A stretch of DNA of 64,000 bases from Acridotheres tristis (taxonomy: Eukaryota; Chordata; Aves; Passeriformes; Sturnidae). Positions within the stretch are counted from its first letter, which is position 1; every line of letters begins with the position of its first letter. Below are positions 25,501 through 39,157 of this stretch, piece by piece. A model generated the notes under the pieces. It was not told the DNA's origin. It saw only the letters and a list, made by a program, of their open reading frames with translations, and did not search any database. Position numbers and translations under genes: made by a program. The DNA lies in assembly GCA_037013685.1 (NCBI GenBank), contig CM072894.1:31303029-31367028 (forward strand), given 5' to 3'.

Positions 25501-28500
25501 CCAGATTTGGTTATATAGGACGCATCAGATTTGTCTGTATAGTTTTATGTATTTTTGCTTTTTCCACTTCTTTCTCCTTTTTGATGTACTCTCTAGTACA
25601 TGTTAACAGCCAGTTTAAAGAGTCTTTAATCTCTTTGAAAGGCTTTCTCTCATCCTTTCTTAAGGAAAAAAGAAAATAGAAGCTTCCCAAATTATCTGAC
25701 CAGCAAGTCAGGTTTTATCCCAACTATATAAATATTGCCATCTTTTTGATGTCTCTGTCCCTTTCTTTGGCTTTTCTTGCTGTATATAGTGAAAATTCCC
25801 TTCCTTCCTGCTGCTTGTTCTTCCCTCCAAATGTGGCCTCTATCAATGTGTTTTCCTTGGTTATACTTGATCTTAGCTCTGAAGGAGCTTGCTAGTGAGA
25901 TTAAAAAGGTGTTAGACTGAGGAGGGTGTGTATTACTCATAGTGCTTGACATACAGTTTCTTTAGCCCTTCTTAGCTCTGGGCTTGCCAAGATGGGCTTT
26001 TTCAGGCTGCTGCTAATTACTCACTTAAATTTGTCACTCTCCTTATAACAATATTAATTCAGGTTACTTTAAGAGATATTCTCAAGTTTACCAGCAGCAG
26101 CTCTGAAAAAACCCAGTCTTTTGATTAGAGTTTACCTGACGACTCTAAAACAGAATTGTGCTTACACTATGTGAGGCAAATGATCAATACAGGATTTATT
26201 GAAGATTTATCTAAAGCTTTAGCATATGCTGGAGCAGTCTTTGTTACCTGCAGTGTGTTTATTGGTATGATGTACGAACAAGGTTTAAAAACTGAGTCTC
26301 CAGCAGGCTTTTGGGATACTCTGTTGGTAACTCTGCAGTAGCAGTGCTGCTACAGCAGGCACTACCTGCAGCCAGCTCAGTCTAGACTTTATTTGATGAA
26401 TTGAATCAAGGCAGTCTGTGACTCATTTGTGAGCTCCTTCTGCTGCTTGTATTTGCTAAGAGCAGTGAATGTCAGGCATGGAACCTGCCAGCAGAGGCGT
26501 AGCTCTGGTTCATAAGGGGTTAAATATCATTGCAAGGTAAATAGGCTGATGAAGACAGGTGAACTTTTGAAGATACATATTCTGGTGTTTGGGGATTTTG
26601 AATTTCGTTCTAATTGCCTCTGTTTTATTTGCTAGAGGTTGCTGATATCACCCATGCGCTGTCAAAGCTCACAGAGCCAGCACCAGTCCCAATCCCCAAA
26701 CTCTCAGTCACAAACATGGTTCACAGCGCCAAGAAAAAGATCCGCAAGCACAGAGGTGTGGATGAGTCTCCTTTGAACAATGATGTGCTCAACACCATTC
26801 TCCTGGTGAGTGAGCTGTCCCTGCACAGGGACTCAGAGAGCACACGGACTTCATACTCTGATGCTTTTGGTTTAGAGCCCGTGGCAGATTTAAAGATATC
26901 TGATGTCAGTTCCAATATTTGAATTGCATTTATCAGCTTCTTGGAACAGCCCAAGTTATTACAAGTCGGTGTACTATAAGTGGGCTAAAACTGATCTCTC
27001 AACTCTGCCAACAGTTTTAATTACAGGGATTGCTGGTATGAAGCCAGCAGTAGCTTTGTGGAGAAAGTGGGAAAGACAGGAAAACCATACTGATGGAAGG
27101 TTAATTTTTTTTTCTTCAAGTTCTTATTTCCTGATGCTGCTGACAAACTTGCAGATGTATTTGAAAGCAGAGCCAGCACTTCAGCAGGAAACAATCCTCC
27201 TCCAGAGAATGAAGATTATGTAAGTTTTGTTGAATGATACAAGAGAGAAAGCAATTTTGAGTGTGTTTATACAGACTTTGCTGTGCTTGCCCTACATCTT
27301 GTAATACTTAGCTTTTGGAAAGAGTAATTTATCTTCGTGGAATCTCTAGGTAGAAAAAGTGGTGATTTCTGTTTCCTTCTAATTACTTTTTTTTTTCTTC
27401 CAAAGACTAGTTTTTAGTATCTTCTAAGCTTAAAATGTTGCGTAGCCACTTAACGTTGACAAACAGGAAAGAGATCATCACATGGTTTTGGAAAACAATA
27501 CCATTGTTTCTGTATTTCTTGCTTTCTTTATTTCTTCCCTAGAATCTCTTCAGTCATTTTAAGTCTGCTCCATCTGACAGTCTGACATACAAATTAGCTT
27601 TATGTCTTTGTATGATAAACTTCTACCATGGAGGAGTCAAAGGAGTGGCACATCTTTGGCAAGAGTTTGTGCTGGAAATGCGTTACAGATGGGAGAACAA
27701 CTACCTTATTCCAGGGTAAGGCTTGTTGTTGATCCTTGGTCACAGAAAATATTCTTTGTTCCAGGAACTGAGTGGGGTCACTGTGACTTTGAAACATACA
27801 GTTTAGGGTTTTTTTAATAGCAAATGCTATCTCTTTTTATTAACCTACTTCCTTAATGCAAGAAGGGGCAGGGAGTAAGGAAAAGAATCTGTGTCCTTTG
27901 AAAACTTCAAGATGGCTGGGAAAGCTCAACTTAGACATTCACTCTACTGTGTGAATAAGGGTGGGGAAAAAAACTTACTGTGATGTAGTTTTACCTCTCT
28001 TCTAAGGGAGCTGTTCCAAGGTCCTGCTGGTGCAATGGCCTTTTCAGGTATCTCAGCCCTTCCAGGTTCTGTTTGCTGCAGCAGAGCTTGGGGCAGGCCC
28101 AACCAAGGGCTCTCTCAAGATGGGGTAAAGCAATAACATACCCTGCTTTTAGGCTTGTGGTTGTTTGGTTGGGGTTTGGGGTTGTTAATGTGATGGACTG
28201 GACACTTAACTAGTATGTACTTTGAAATGGTTACAGTAGCAGATAAAAGAGAAGCTGAAATGTATAGCAATACTCTACTGTATCATTGCAGTTTTAAAAG
28301 TACAGTCAAAGATGTTTAATTCCTGTTTGAAAGAAGTTACTTTTTCAGCTTCCAATTGGAAAACTAACCAGGAAATGCAGAGTGTTTCACACTAGTGTGA
28401 GTGATCTCTGAGCTCCTGAAATGACCTCTGGGAAAAACATGTAATTTAAATTGTGGGTGTTTGTCCCTGTTTTAGATTTCTTGTGATTTAAGACCACATG

Positions 28501-31500
28501 TGTGTGAAAGATTCAACTTTGTAATTCATAATGGTTACACTTCTACCTTTTAGATTAGCTAATGGCTCTCCAGATCTGAGATGTTGTTTACTGCATCAGA
28601 AACTTCAGGTAAATATCCCGAATTTAAGAATTATTTTTCTCCTAAGGAAACTGTCAAAATTACAGCAGTTATTAGCTAAATGTGTTGTTTTTGTAGATTT
28701 AGTTGTGCTTGTCTTTTGGGTGTGGAATTAATTTAGTGAGAAAAATGTTGTTATAACAGCAAATTCAGTGGAATCTTTTAGAATTTTAAGAGCTTTTCAG
28801 CGGATCTACAAGTTTTTCTGTATGATTGTCTCCATAAGGGAAATAATTGCTGAACAATTTTTTTTGTTCCTTTGTTAAATTAGATGCTAAATTGTTGCAT
28901 TGAAAGGAAGAAAGCAAGAGATGAGGGGAAAAGGGGGAGTGTGTCTGATCGTTCACCTGGTGGTGCTTCTGGTGATGGTGCCAAAGGAGGAGACCACTCT
29001 GGAGATAACCCAGAAAAAGAATTTGGCAAGTCTTGGGAATCGTGGAGTGACAGTGAAGAGGAGTTTTTTGAATGTCTCAGTGACACAGAAGATCTTAAAG
29101 GAAATGGACAGGAAAATGGCAAGAAAGGAGCAAAAGAGTCTGTAAACTTAAAACCAGAAGGTCGTTTGCATCCACATGGAAAACTGATGCTGCTGCATCC
29201 AGGAGAGCCTCTCTACGTTCCAATAACACAGGTGAGGGAGCAGGAGCTGAGCCAGATATGCCATAGAATACACAGAACGTGGCTCATACCTGGGATTGTG
29301 ACACTGCAAATAGCTTGCAGCTTACAGCCTTGTCTGTTGTTAAAATTGCTGAGTGGTTTTGTCCTAAGACCTTGTTTCTAATCTTTAAAAACTTAATGAG
29401 GCTGTTAATCTCACACATTCTTTGTTTTATTTAGAGTGAGTGTCTGTACCAGATTTCACTCCAAACAAAATTTTTAAACAATAATTAAACTTCCTTGCCT
29501 CCTTAAATTTGGGGTTCTTTTTATTTCCAGTTCTTGAGGCATCTTCCAGCCCCTCCTTACTGTCTTTCCTATAAAATAGGAACTGCTGTGGTCCTTGCAT
29601 CACTAGAGATTTTTGCCTGACTTTGCACAGTACTGGGTCAGTTTTGCTGCTGTATTTGTTTTTTATAATTTCTCAGCTCACTTCTAAAAGGCCATAGTCA
29701 TTAGGTTTGGTGCCATTCTCTAAAGCAGGTTTATCATCAAACAACTAGAAATGTTACCTGTCATCAACAGGCTTTCCTGCAGAGTGACCAGGGATGAAAT
29801 AGGAAGTGGTGCTGTCACAGAAAGTAGTTTGAAATCAGCCATGCATGAAGAATACAGTAGATTTTGTTCTCCTGAGAGAAATTATTTCTAATTAATGTTA
29901 CTTTGCTAGGGTGAAACATGAGCAGAGAGTAGTCAGACAAAACGTCCTCAATTATGTGCTGACAGTATCAACAGCAAAAATTCTGCATTGCTTTGGGTAG
30001 ATTTTCATCCATCTCAGCAAAATTGTACCAGTCAAACACTTCCTGGATTTCATTTGGATTTTAGCACTTTAGCAATAAATCTTTATATTGTTACCTCATT
30101 CCCAGGTTATTTTCTGTTTAGTTTCTATATGTTGATGTCCTCTTCAGATGCACAACTTGAGGCTGAGCTGCTGAAGCAGTAGAAAGTTGCAATAATTTCC
30201 TTTGGGTACAAACGAAACAGAATGAACTTGTGGTGAGGGGGAACTTCTTGCTTCTCCTCCCTTGCTCTGGTCTGAGTCCAGGAGAGGCTGTTTGTAACCC
30301 CGTGTGTTTGCCTGTGACAGGAGCCGGCCCCCATGACTGAAGACCTGCTGGAGGAGCAGTCGGAGGTGCTGGCCAAGCTGGGGACGTCCGCAGAGGGCGC
30401 TCACCTGCGGGCGCGCATGCAGAGCGCCTGCCTGCTCTCAGACATGGAGTCCTTCAAGGTAGCACTGCTCGGGCACTCGGGTGAAATTAGATTGCTTTCT
30501 TCTTCATGAAGCTGTCCCTCTTGTGTTGGACAGTCCTGGAGGTTGCTGAGTTTTTTTCCTCCACAAAACGGTTTCTAAGTTGAAAAGAAAAACCTACTGG
30601 GAAAACTCTTGGCATGTTTCAAAATCTATTAGGATGTGGTCTGTGGTATGCTGTAACATCCCAGTAAATTTGTGTCTGTGGGAAGAGAAAAAACACATCA
30701 AACATACAATTGATCAATTGTGAATTAATACAGCCATTCATCAGGTTGGGACTGGGCTAACTGTGGTTCTTGCCTGAGCTCTGCAGAGGGAGCTAAGAGC
30801 ACATCCACTGCTGTCATAGGAACTCAACACTAAACAGATTGGAGCTTCTGCAATGAAACAGCCATATATATCTTTTTAATTACTGCAGTGTTTAATGGTG
30901 AAAGGATATAATGTGCTGTACAGTTAGAATATTCGTAATATAACAGTAATCATCTTATTAACAGTGACTCATGGCATATTAGATATATGTAGAAGTTTTA
31001 TTTATATGGTGCAAGTAATCTGAAATATCAAAGTAAAAATAGAGAACTATAATTGGAAGCACAAATACAGTCTTCATAGGTACATCAAATAGAAAACTGG
31101 GCTTGCTTTTACATTTAGGACCTATAGATGTAGTTAATTGTGGTGATATTGCATCTATGAAAAACGAAGTTATTTTTGTTTGGGGAAGATGTATTTTTAA
31201 AGTTCCTTTTTAAAAGAGGAAGAAATGGTGAATTTTGTCACTGGAGTGTTAAAAGATGGAAAGTCAGTGCTGAAAGCGTGCTTAGGCAACCCACTGATTC
31301 TTTTAGTCTTTAATGGCATAAGCTTAGTGAAAATTCCTATGTATTGATTGTGGCAGGTGCCAGGTAGAATCTTAACAGTATTATTTTGAGCTTGCCTTAA
31401 GTAACTGATGAATGTAATGAATGTATATTGGGTGATAACAAGGTGGTTTTTTTTGTTGTTGTTGCTGCTTATGTGGGTTTTACCCCTTGCCATTGTCTTG

Positions 31501-34500
31501 GTTTGTGCTTTATTTCCTCTGTCTTACTGTACAGTTTATTGGCTGTGGACAGAAGAATTTCCTGAGTTCTGTCTCCTATTCTGTGTTCTACCCACTAAAC
31601 CATATTGCCCTCCTACCCAGGCTGTCATGTTTTTGTAGGATTTTTCAGGAACAAATTTTCTGTTCTCTCCCTGCAGGCAGCTAATCCTGGCTGTTGTCTG
31701 GAAGATTTTGTGAGGTGGTACTCACCTCGGGACTACATCGAGGAGGAAGTGGTTGATGAGAAGGGGAATAAAGTCATTAGGGGAGAGCTGAGTGCCCGGA
31801 TGAAGATTCCCAGCAACATGTGGGTGGAGGCCTGGGAAACAGCAAAGCCAGTCCCAGCACGGAGGCAGAAGAGGCTTTTTGATGACACCAGGGAGGCTGA
31901 GAAGGTGAAAGCTCTGGGGCTGGTGCCAGTCTGGGCTGTGATGCTCCCTGCAGCCCTTCCTTCCTCCCTCTGCAGCATTTAAACACTGACAGGTCCTTGC
32001 ACTGTGTCCTCGGAGTTACTGAACTGTTTCGTGCATTGCTTAGGGTTGATTGGAAATTCCTGCTGCTGTACAGGAGGGTGTCTGAAGTACCTAAAAATAT
32101 GCAATGTTACTTAGGTATTTCTTTGAATTATTAGTAAATAAACCAGATTTTTACCTGCATATGTGTTAGGAACATTTTAGTTTCCTTCTAACCTGTTGGG
32201 AGGATTCGTGTAAAACTGCCTCTCAAGTCCTGTCTTACAGTGGTGTTCCATTCTTGTGAATTCAGCTTTCCTAGGTAACCTTATCTTTGGAAAGTAGTTT
32301 TGATCACTAAAATACTAAATTTTCTAATGTTACAGGTGCTTCATTATCTTGCAGTTCAGAAACCAGCTGACCTTGCAAGGCATCTCCTGCCTTGCATCAT
32401 CCATGCAGCTGTACTCAAGGTAAAGGAGGAAGGTAAATAATGTTTCATAAATTATTAGGATATTTAAAAGGGAACAGTGATGCAGTCAGTAATTACAACT
32501 TTGTTTCTTTCCTTATAATAGAAGCACTAGAAGATATATCTTCAGTGAAGAAGATTATTAAGCAGATAGTATCCCATTCCAGCAAAGTGCTACGTTTTCC
32601 CAGTCCAGAGGACAAGAAGTTGGAAGTAAGGCTTTTGTAGTGGATGGGGCTGAAAATCTGATAGACATTTGCACTGTTCATGGCAATGTTAAAAGAACAT
32701 CTTTTTAATTTTACCTTTTATTAAACTCTTGCAGGAAATCATTGCTCAGATTATGAGTGTGGAAGCCATCATAGCCAGGGCAAGGTCTCTCAAAGCAAAA
32801 TTTGGGGTAGAGAAATGTGAAAATGAAGAGGAGAAGGAAGATCTACAAAGGTGACTGTTTTTTTTTTTTTTTAATTCTTATTTTTCACTGTGTTGTTTTG
32901 TTTTTCCTCAGATGCCCTTGTTTGTACTTTGAAAACCTAGGACAATGGTGACAATAAAGAATTACTTAGGAATCATATTTGGGTATCCCTGTCACTAGAC
33001 GGTCTAGAGATTATGTGTGTGGGTACCTACAGTGCTCCTCCAATTAAGTATCTCTTTGGGGACATTTAGACCAGTTTTTTTTAATAGAATTTGGTTTTAT
33101 CTTGACTGATTAGTTAGAACTGGGGACTGACATTTTTTTGTGTGTATAAAAGGTATATTTGATGAACTCTGTTACTATAGCAGTAAAATTAGGACTAGAA
33201 ATTTAGTATTTTTTATAAATATAATGGAATGAAATAGCCCCTTCCACAGTTTTCTTGTTTTTGTCTCCTTGCTGATGTGAAACATCACTGAGCAGCTTTT
33301 AATGGAAGGTGACAAGGAATGTTCCCTTGCATCACTACCTACTGTCAGATTATTTACTTCCTGCTCAAGATGACTAATATGTTATAAAACCCAAGTTAAC
33401 TTCTTGCTGCTGTGCTGGGAGGGAGAGATGACATTAGTGCAGTACATATTGGGAGTTCAGAGATGTGGTGTCCGACCAAAGCAATGTCTCTGTGCTAAAG
33501 AAAATGGTCACATTGTGAGTACTTCTGCATGGCCAACACCATGGAGGCTTTCCTGTTGATTTTATCCTGCCTTAGGAGCCTGGGTTTCATTCTTAGGTAA
33601 CTGAGAGGAGAATTTTTTCCTTAAACTTTTAGAATAGAAAACCAAGAGAGTCTGCCAGTTCTCACTCTGAGCAAATGATGCTTGGTGAAGGGCTTGGCAC
33701 AGGAAACAGCTAGTTTACATCAGCACACTGGATCTGGCCAAGGATTAACCATTCCCTTTTCCTTTTCAATCGTTGGTTCCTTCAGATTTGTAAACAGTCT
33801 CCTGGAGCAGCCAGAAGTGTCAGTTGTTGGTGCAGGAAGAGGACCTGCTGGCAGCATCATTCACAAGCTGTTTGTGAATGCTCAGAGGGTAAGAAAGAGC
33901 TCTGGGCCATGCAGACATTTCTGATTTAACCAGAATGAGGCAATGAGTTATCATATGGTGCCAGTGTATTTCGTCTGCATATCTGCATGTATTGTCATAA
34001 ACGTGCTTGTTTTCTGTGATGTTCAACGTGATTTTGACAGTAACAGAACCTTGCAGGACCAAAGAAGATTAAGTGAGCTGGGATGTTAAACAGCTGAAGC
34101 CAGCTGGGTAGATAGAGGTATCAGTAATGCTATTAAGGCAAGAGAAATTCCTGCCTTATCACAGCAAGGTCAAGTGTTGATTGTTTCACAGAGAATGTAG
34201 AGAAACAGACATTATGTATTTTAGAAGGAGTAACTTCTTAAACTGAATCTTATGTTTGGAATACTTGAGATTTCTTCTGTGGAAACCAGCATGCTTAGGA
34301 AGTTTCAGTTTCTGCACTCAGTTTACCTATTATTGCCAGTGTTGCATCTATTTTCTGGAGACCCTTCCCTTCCTGATATTGATATAAATGTTGCCTTTTT
34401 CTCTTAAGCAGTCTTTGGAATAATTAGCCTGAAAGTGTTGATTTCCAAACCTCATGGACTGCAGTCAGCCTTCAGTTTGTATCAGAATTACACCTGTTCA

Positions 34501-36817
34501 TAGCATCAGATTTTCTAACTCAAATTTAGCTACAGTAGTAATAACAAGGTAGCAGCCTGAAATCCCATTTGGAAATAATTGCTGGAAAAATGTTGTGATT
34601 GGGTGTTAAACACTTGAAAGGGATTTTGTAATAATCCGTATTTTGCAACTCAGCATAAAAAGGACCATTCTGAAAACAGACCATGGCTATTCTGCGGAAC
34701 GAAAATCAGATTCTTTTATTCTTCCAGTCTCTAGGGAAAATGTGTTTGCAAATCTGAACCTGCCAACCAGCCACCCTTACAGACTCCCCTGAAAAGCCCA
34801 AGACTGTGCCTTGTAAGTGATGCACACATATGCACTTGCCTCTTTGAACGGCAGTGTATTTTCAAATCTGAGTAAGTTTCTACCTTTAGGATGTGTGCAA
34901 ATTTCTAGGATTTTGTTTTGAAACACAAACACTACTAACTGAAGCAGGGTTACAGATATTTCCCACTAGTAGCTGGTCAGTGTTAATGAATGTTTCTCAG
35001 TGGGACAGGAACCAACATGCTACAAATTCCACTTTGTGCTTAACCTGCCATGAGTTATTTCAGTAGAGAGCTGTTTGGTAAATAGAAGTGAAATGAGTTC
35101 CTTGTTCATTACCTTTTGAACCTGGACTCCTCTCTGAGCTGTGTATGATGTGTTCTGTTCTTGAGTTTTCTCAGGAAAATTCTGATAGCCAGTGCATGTT
35201 CTTGGAGTGCATGATGTCTCTTAAACCTACAGTCTCCTCCTAACCTCTTGTAAGTCACCTCTGACTTGCCTTTGTTTCTGTCTTTCATCACTGGTTCTTT
35301 TCTCATCCCTTTCCAAGCTGACTGAATCTTCTGATGAGGTAACCGACTTTGTCCCTCCTTTCCCTCTCATCTTCTCTGCATAGAGCTGAACCTTCTGGTA
35401 GATACAGTGCAGCAGCCAGATTTAGTTTGTCCTGGTGTTCATATGTTGAGCATAAAAGTAATTGTGTTTCCAGAATGGTTTTTCTGCATTCACACTTTAT
35501 TTTTAGAGCTTAACAATGCATAGTGAAAAGAGAGATATTTAATTAAAAAAACAGAAATCTAAAAAAAAACCCCTCTCAAAATGAAAAAACCCATCCAAAC
35601 AAAAAAACATTTCTTCAAGTAAGTATTGATGTTTTCTGATGCTGAAATATGTGGCCATGCCTTTATATTCCTTGTTGCCACCACCGTTTGTTTGTTGATG
35701 TTTTTGTGGGGAGGTGGTGATGAACAATTCTGCATTCCCAACACTAGTGCTTCCTGAAGCAATAGAACTTTTTGGACACAGATATTTGGGAAAGAAGCAG
35801 GGTAACTGTATAACGTGTAGCACAGGGAAGATCCTCTCATGGTTTCCTCGAGCTGTTCTTGTGGGAACACGTGGCACTTGTCCCTGGTGGGTTCTGTGGC
35901 ACAGCCTGCAGCGCCAGGTTCCCCGGCTCCTGGGAGAGGACTGGGAGCAGAGGGGCAGCAGCAAGGGACCGCAAGGGGCAGCCAGTGGCTTCTGCCACAC
36001 CTCAGCAATGGTGCCAGTGTGGAGTTGCACATGCTTGAATTAGGAAGGACCCTATAAGGGTATTGGTGGGGATGTGTGTATCCACAGCTACTTGTAATTA
36101 GAGAATGTTTATTGGGCATGCCAGCCCTTCTTCCAGTATCCAGGCATCAGTGTTGCTGCTGCCTGACTCTGAGGCAATGAGCAGCCATTGGGATTGTGCA
36201 GTGTGACTTCAGCAAGGCTCTCTGGCCATGAAAAGCCCATCGTGCAGTAGTGTTGGAGCCTGCTTTGGCCTCCTGTAGCTGCAGGGAGCTGAGGTGAGAG
36301 CACCCTGTCTGAGAAGGGACCATTTCCTCCAGTCACAACCCCTGCTCCACACTGCCACGACATCAAGAACTTCAGCTTAGGCAAAGCTTCACCATCTACA
36401 CAAGGGTTCTTCCATCTGGTTACCTTTGCTTTATTTCCTAGCATCCCATTAGTGCTTTGCTCTGTGTACATATAAAGCCTCTAGATGTGTTCCCCATTTC
36501 TAACCTTCCTCTGAACAGTTTTATGAATCCCAGAGTTAGGCAGCAGCCTGGCCTGTCACTGTCGCTGTGCTCTGTCGCAGGTGCCCTCCGTGCCGCCGCT
36601 GGAGGAGGAGCTGCGGCGCTCGGGCTCGCAGGAGGAGCGCAGGCAGGGCGTGCAGTCCGACTTCCCCCCGCCCACGGGCCGGGAGGTGATCCTGCGCACC
36701 TCGGTGCCCCGGCCCGCCCCCTACTCCAAGGCGCTGCCGCAGCGCATGTACAGCGTGCTGACCCGCGAGGATTTCCGGCTGGCGGGGGCCTTCTCGGCGG
36801 ACACCACCTTCTTCTGA
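16273..36817 (+). CDS. RAB3GAP1: RAB3GAP1, catalytic subunit of the Rab3 GTPase-activating complex (complete)
   Basis: With RAB3GAP2 this protein stimulates GTP hydrolysis on Rab3 proteins in regulated exocytosis, and the complex is also an exchange factor for Rab18 at the ER. There are 24 coding exons: 16273-16290, 16394-16449, 17237-17312, 18530-18662, 18898-18976, 19656-19775, 20390-20555, 20652-20751, 23130-23211, 23690-23758, 24362-24435, 25137-25229, 26636-26805, 27121-27219, 27543-27715, 28554-28608, 28884-29231, 30321-30458, 31677-31904, 32336-32432, 32522-32625, 32735-32850, 33786-33888, 36581-36817. Every junction is GT-AG and in phase. The sum is 2934 nt, or 977 residues; human has 981. 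It opens MAADSEPESEVFEITDFTTA and ends GAFSADTTFF. The acidic WSDSEEEFFECLSDTE block and the catalytic-arginine region are intact. The start is fixed by MAADSE and the CpG promoter. No damage is seen. Confidence 0.98.
22506..22540. repeat. (ATT)n microsatellite
   Basis: About eleven uninterrupted ATT units in RAB3GAP1 intron 8. It is likely polymorphic in length. Confidence 0.9.
24300..24361 (+). repeat. RAB3GAP1: Long polypyrimidine tract before RAB3GAP1 exon 11
   Basis: About 60 bases of nearly pure T with C interruptions, ending CCCCCAAG at the acceptor. It is a very long polypyrimidine tract for the exon that starts at 24362. Confidence 0.7.
31797..31799 (+). other. RAB3GAP1: Catalytic arginine codon of RAB3GAP1
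   Basis: In exon 19 the CGG codon of ELSARMKIPSNMW is residue 724 in this protein. With the four-residue length difference upstream it corresponds to human Arg728, reported as the arginine finger needed for GAP activity. Its presence argues for a functional GAP. Confidence 0.75.
36581..36817 (+). other. RAB3GAP1: Last coding exon of RAB3GAP1, locally very GC-rich
   Basis: Follows a GTCGCAG acceptor and encodes 78 residues ending ALPQRMYSVLTREDFRLAGA and then FSADTTFF-stop. Base composition is sharply higher in G and C than the introns and most other exons of the gene, with GCG, CCG and CGC codons favoured. The protein sequence stays close to the mammalian one, so the shift is in codon choice. 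Open frames on the opposite strand here are antisense shadows. Confidence 0.95.
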
Positions 36818-37665
36818 CCGGCCGGGGACTCAGTGCTGGGGCAGGGAGCGCTGCGGAGGGTCTGGGTGCGCTGCAGCCGGAGCGCTGCTTCCCAAGGACT
36901 TGCTTTGGCCGCCGGGAGAGGTGGCTGGAGCAGCTCATCTCCGAGGTTTGGAATGGCTTCAGGAGTGGTTTTCAAGCTCTGTCCAAAGGGAGCATATTTT
37001 CCTTTCCTTGTATTAGCTTAATTATGGACCTGAATGGGCTGTGTGCAAATATTCCTGTTGAAATTAATGCAGAACGTGCTGCTTTACACTTCAGGATCAG
37101 ACTTTATCAAGTGACTTTAGTCTACTTAAATTGATATATATAAACATTAAGTAATTTATATTTATTACTAATCATAATCACAGAGCCCAGTATTTTTTTC
37201 TTAATCACTGTTTCAAGTGCTTCTGAAATATCCTTACTTTTATTTAAAGTGTACAGTTCATTCTCTAGTTTGTGCTAAACTCTGCTGGTTGTCCAGATCT
37301 CATCACTTCTCCTGGACAGAACTAAGTGGACAGTGAGTCTGACTGACAGCCTGCAGTGGGATACTTTATATCCTTCCCTGTGTGCGAGGGCCAAAGCTGA
37401 TGGAAATGACACCCTAGAGGTGTTTCACTGTGAGCAACTCACTGGTGTTTACCGAGGTTATTTGTCTGCACTCCCTGTCATCGATAGGAGAGGAGGGGAC
37501 AGCTCTGTCACCTCTGGCCCCTCACCCCACGTGTGCCAATGTTGCTTTACAGTGACTTCTTCATCTGTTTGAATGAGAATCAGCAGAAAATCAGCATTAC
37601 TTTACCAATGTACAAACAGCTGCAGTATTGTAGACATTACTCAATAAACATGAACGTACTGTTGG
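36818..37665 (+). other. RAB3GAP1: 3' UTR of RAB3GAP1
   Basis: Untranslated sequence from the TGA at 36815 to just past an AATAAA at 37643-37648. Frames inside it are short and look accidental. The cleavage site is inferred at about 15-25 bases past the signal. Confidence 0.65.
37643..37648 (+). terminator. RAB3GAP1: Polyadenylation signal of RAB3GAP1
   Basis: Canonical AATAAA in the context ACTCAATAAACATG, about 830 bases after the stop codon and before the tail-to-tail neighbour. It is the best placed signal for this gene. Confidence 0.6.
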
Positions 37666-39157
37666 CTCTCAGTATTCCCATGCTTTTCCATGCCCTCCTT
37701 GCACACTCTGATCCAGGAATGACATTGTGACTACACTGAGTACAGAGTTGAGTTCTGCTGTTAATAGCAGGATCCCAGGTGTTACCCTAAAACTTTGAGG
37801 GGACAGGAATCAGAGTCTTTTCCTCACATAAAGTTCTATGAAGTAGAAATACATTTTTTAGGATGAAGAAGAGTTAACAAGGTAAAATCTTGTCACAGAC
37901 CTTGTTTTCCAGGCAGCTTGTGTGTTCCCTCAGACATGGAGGTAAGTACAATAACGACCTGTAGCTGCTGTTTAACTGTGTGGCTTCTTTAAAATTAATT
38001 ACACCACGCAATTCCTGATTCACTGATAAGTAAAATTTAGCTTAAGCTTCTTCCCCAGTACTCTTGACTTCCTCTTCCAATGAAACATTATAATGCAGTG
38101 TGGCCTCTTGTAAAGGCTGTAGAAACTAAATTCTCTCATAATTGGTTATCAGGCTATTCCTACCTGATCATTTAAACTGCTGGAGAGGCGATTCCTTTAT
38201 CATACAGACACCACAAACATCATTAACACAGCTAAAGGCCTGTTAGTTTGACTGCAGAAAATGGTGCACTCATGCAACTACCTTGTCTTAAAGTCTTTTT
38301 CTCTGTTCAAGAGTTACAACTTTAAGGATTTTTCTCAGAAGGATAGCTAAGCTTATTTTAAGTAGCTGTAGTTGAAATTGTAGCCCTGCACTGTCAGATG
38401 ATGTGTTGTGCACTGCTCTGCTTTTTGAACTTACAACTCAGCATTCAAGGGGTAAGGAGAGACAGAGCATTAAAAAAACAGGAAAAAGAACCGTATTTAT
38501 TTAAAGTAACTGTTAAAGCAAGACAGGTAAACAGTCCAAAATACCAGCATCTCTGTAATCTTGTTAAAGAGAATTTGACTGTAGCATTTTCCAGAAACGA
38601 CCTTTGATGAGATAATTGCTAATATTTAATGTTTCCTATCCGGGGTAACATTTCAATACAAGCTGGTTTAAGTAAAACCAGAATTCAACTGACATCAATT
38701 CTAAATGCCAAGTCCTGTAAGTCAGGCCCATGCCAAGAGTCAGCCTTCTGTGGGTGAGCAGCACTAGAGGAGACAAATCCTTGTGCTAGTTTTTGTCATG
38801 ATCACTGCATTTTTTTGTGTGGCTTTGGTATGTGAACAACAAATAGAATTAAACCTAGGACATCTTCTAGGTCCATGAAGGAACTTCCTTAAATTCGTGC
38901 AGACCTAACTACCCTGCAAGAGGAAACCATAATGCTTCAAAATGGCATTAAAGTTACACACAGAAATTCAGCTTTAAACCAGGGCCATAAAAAACATGAT
39001 GATCAAGTACTTTGGATGTTACAGATTATTTTTTTGGTTTAATTCCTTATTTTCTTCTACCAACAGCATGATACAGCAGTTACTGTTAAATCAGTGCAAG
39101 AAGAAAACACTAACTATATTGGTTTCAGTTACAATGTACCTGAATGTACAGTGCATT
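37666..39157 (-). other. Tail-to-tail gap and ZRANB3 3' UTR
   Basis: Holds the 3' UTR of ZRANB3, transcribed leftward from the stop at 39158. A minus-strand AATAAA (plus TTTATT) at 38496-38501 is a likely end, giving a 3' UTR of about 660 bases. The rest, about 37666-38480, is short intergenic sequence with no exon or repeat that I recognise. Confidence 0.5.
38496..38501 (-). terminator. ZRANB3: Candidate polyadenylation signal of ZRANB3
   Basis: Minus-strand AATAAA about 657 bases past the ZRANB3 stop. More distal copies exist in the RAB3GAP1 3' UTR (near 37160). If those are used, the two convergent transcripts would overlap. Confidence 0.4.

Noticed and set aside
35539..36119. Minus-strand open frames of 163 and 186 codons in the last RAB3GAP1 intron
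   Set aside because: Two frames overlap over the same bases, composition is erratic, and no family is recognisable. The stretch may be an old unclassified repeat, but I cannot support a gene.
36438..36938. Minus-strand 166-codon open frame
   Set aside because: It is antisense to the GC-rich last exon of RAB3GAP1, whose sense frame is clearly the real protein.
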